Source of the DNA: Pteria penguin
Taxonomy: Eukaryota > Mollusca > Bivalvia > Pterioida > Pteriidae
Direction: 5' to 3'
Assembly: GCA_035048485.1 (NCBI GenBank)
Contig: CM068583.1
Coordinates: 19,567,341 to 19,631,340 of the forward strand
DNA length: 64,000 nt
The translations under genes were made by a program, and so were the position numbers. The notes under the pieces were generated by a model. It saw only the letters and a program-made list of their open reading frames with translations, searched no databases and was not told the origin of the DNA. This document shows positions 61,908 through 64,000 of the stretch, piece after piece. How positions within the stretch are numbered: position 1 is the stretch's first letter; every line of letters begins with the position of its first letter.

Positions 61908-62565
61908 ACAAAAGCCAAAAGTAGTGAATAGCAGTGGGAAAATCAGAAACAATGAGCAGCAGTATTTGACAAAATCTAAATAGTAATAAGCAAATTCAGA
62001 AAAATTAAACTGATGATTGGGTAGTGAGCAAGTGAATGATCCAGTTAACGTGAAGGAATAATGACATATTATATATACAATCCATATAGTATCTTTCTAG
62101 CTCCTTTCTTTACATGTATTTGTGGTAACAGCTGATTTTGTATTTTGTTGATTTCTCTTTGGATTTTTAAAGCATTTATTTTACTTTTTGCAGAAGAATA
62201 TTGAATAACTATTGGCATAATTATGTTAAATTTCATTCATGTTGTTAAAATGCATATTGCCCATAATTCTGTTAATTGAGAAAATATACATGCAGCCTTT
62301 TCTTTGTCAAAATACTTTTCTATTCAGGACGTTTTGTCTTTTACTCTTTTTGAACTTATGAAGAGATATTTATAGTCCTGTTTCCATTCGATTTGAGGAA
62401 AACATACCCATTTGTTATTACCTTCTTATTATCTATTTTACATTTAACATTGAAAGAGAGTTTCCTTATTAAACACTGATACATCAGAAGTGCTGAAGAG
62501 ACACAAGTTGTCGAAATGCGCATCTGGTGCACAAAATTATAATGTATATATGTTCTAATATTTGA

Positions 62566-62571
62566 AATAAA
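62566..62571 (+). terminator. Candidate poly(A) signal of the TIR-STING gene
   Basis: AATAAA lies about 660 bases after the stop codon, followed by T-rich sequence. Confidence 0.4.
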
Positions 62572-62719
62572 TGCTACCATGTTGAACATATTTGTTTTCG
62601 TAATTTTACCATAAATATCAAATTTCAACTTTTGTATTCTTATCATACATGTGGTTAAATTATGTTAGATTTTTAATATTTGTTTTATGTACTGTAATCA
62701 TTTTCATATGGTTGTCATT

Positions 62720-63957
62720 AGACGGGACGTATTATGTTATGGCGCTGTCCGTCCGTCTGTCCGGGGTCATGTTTTCCGGACTTTTTTTTGCTGTCTTTCA
62801 AGATATTGAGTTGAAATTTGGTATATAGCTTTATTTCAAGCGGCGTCAGTACTAGTTCGAGTTTTGTTACGATTGTCCTACTTTTGACAGATTTATGGCC
62901 CTTGGACTTATAAATTTCAAGATTTTTCAGAAATTCATTAAAAATCTATTTTTTGTCAAAACAATAATGAAAGTTATCATGAAGCAAGTAAAATGTACCA
63001 ACTATCACATATATTACGGGTTTTAATATCTTTTTCTTCATTTTTGAGAAATTGATAATTTTAGGAGGGGGGTGACCATATGTCCTAGGTCATGTTTTCC
63101 GGACTTTTTTTTGCCGTCTTTCAAGATATTGAGTTGAAATTTGGTATATAGCTTTATTTCAAGCGGCATCAGTAACAGGTTGAGTTTTGTTACAATTGTC
63201 CTACTTTTGACGGATTTATGGTCCTTGGACTTATAAATTTCAAGATTTTTCAGAAATTCATTAAAAATCTCTTTTTTGTCAAAACATTATGAAATTTATC
63301 ATGAAACAAGTATAATGTACCAACTATCACATATAATACGGGTTTTGATATCTTTTTCTTCATTTTTGAGAAATTTATAATTTTAGGGGAGGGTGACCCA
63401 TCTGTCCAAGGTAATGTTTTCCGGACTTTTTTTGCCGTCTTAGATATTGAATTGAAATTTGGTATATTGCTTTATATCAGAGGGCGTCAGTACCAGTTTG
63501 AGTTTTGTTACGTTTGATCACTTTTGACGGATTTATGGCCCTTGGACTTACAAATTTCAAGATTTTGTTTTGAAAATTCTTAAAAATCTAATTTTTGTAA
63601 AACCATTATGAAATTTATCATGAAACAAGTAAAATGTACCAACTTTCACATATTTTACAGGTATTGATATCTTTTTCTTCTTTTTTGAGAAATTTATAAT
63701 TTTAGGAAGGGGGGGGGGGGCTTGTACTAAAAATTTTCAAGTGTTTTTTTGCAGGTCAAGTTCCAAGATGGGTTGGATAGGACCATTTCTGCAGGAGTTA
63801 TTGCCCTTGGACTTATTCCTATGATAAAATGCTATGAAACGCAATTAACTTTAGTAAACTTCAGATGTTTTTCATGAAAATCATGCCAAATGCGAATTGA
63901 TCCCGTCCGAATTAAGCGACGGGTGTATTATGCCACGCTAGGCATTGCTCTTGTTAT
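62720..63957 (+). repeat. Tandem repeat, period about 320 bp, 3.5 copies
   Basis: 'catgttttccggactttttttt', 'gagttgaaatttggtatat', 'tttgacggatttatggccct' and 'caactatcacatat' recur at about 62770, 63090 and 63410, with a partial fourth. It starts in a gtccgtccgtctgtccgg run and ends 'gcgacgggtgtattatgcc', the same terminus as at 29806. Confidence 0.85.
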
Positions 63958-64000
63958 ATACTGTAGTTCCCTGAAGTGTTTAGTTTTATAATGCATATAG

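Overview
This is animal nuclear DNA, most likely from a bivalve mollusc. Coding capacity is spread over short exons with GT..AG introns. Everything between them is AT-rich and full of tRNA-derived SINEs, foldback and TIR-bearing DNA elements, and the degenerate 'ggtcaaggtca / gaccttgac' tandem families common in bivalve genomes. A TIR-domain STING gene, a type described from oyster, points the same way. No sequence search was possible. Gene identities come from reading spliced exons by eye, with every exon-exon reading phase checked by arithmetic.

Four protein genes were reconstructed completely. (1) Minus strand, 11147..6059, 5 coding exons, 475 aa: a compact SP-RING (MIZ-type) zinc-finger protein, probably a SUMO E3 ligase. 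(2) Plus strand, about 12040..25244 (CDS 16906..24671), 8 coding exons, 305 aa: RSRC1, an arginine/serine-rich splicing factor. It is head-to-head with gene 1. (3) Minus strand, 39432..31996, 6 exons, 302 aa: RHBDD1 (RHBDL4), an ER rhomboid intramembrane protease with catalytic Ser152/His204, a ubiquitin-interacting motif and a basic C-terminus. It carries a dead mariner copy in intron 3. (4) Plus strand, CDS 40854..61907, 10 coding exons, 725 aa: an innate immune sensor with the architecture TIR-STING-TIR-STING. It is divergent from RHBDD1.

Gene 4 is the main discovery. The second half repeats the first exon for exon with the same intron phases (1, 1, 0, 1), so a five-exon TIR-STING gene was duplicated in tandem and the copies joined. 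The two cyclic-dinucleotide pockets differ. The second keeps the residues matching human STING Y167, R238, E260, T263 and T267. The first has lost the E260/T263/T267 equivalents. There are no transmembrane helices and no C-terminal TBK1-recruiting tail. A TIR-STING protomer normally acts as a dimer, so this chain could be a built-in pseudo-dimer with one good and one altered half-site.

The rest is intronic or intergenic repeat. 1-6058 is flank with a gaccttgac array (2140-3420). 12136-16902 is RSRC1 intron 1, with a repeated G-run family and a MITE. 24672-31995 separates RSRC1 from RHBDD1 and holds a SINE and a 1.13-kb TIR element, each with target duplications. The TIR-STING introns hold tRNA-like units, microsatellites, foldbacks and tandem arrays. 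62720-63957 is a tandem repeat of about 320 bp reaching nearly to the window edge.
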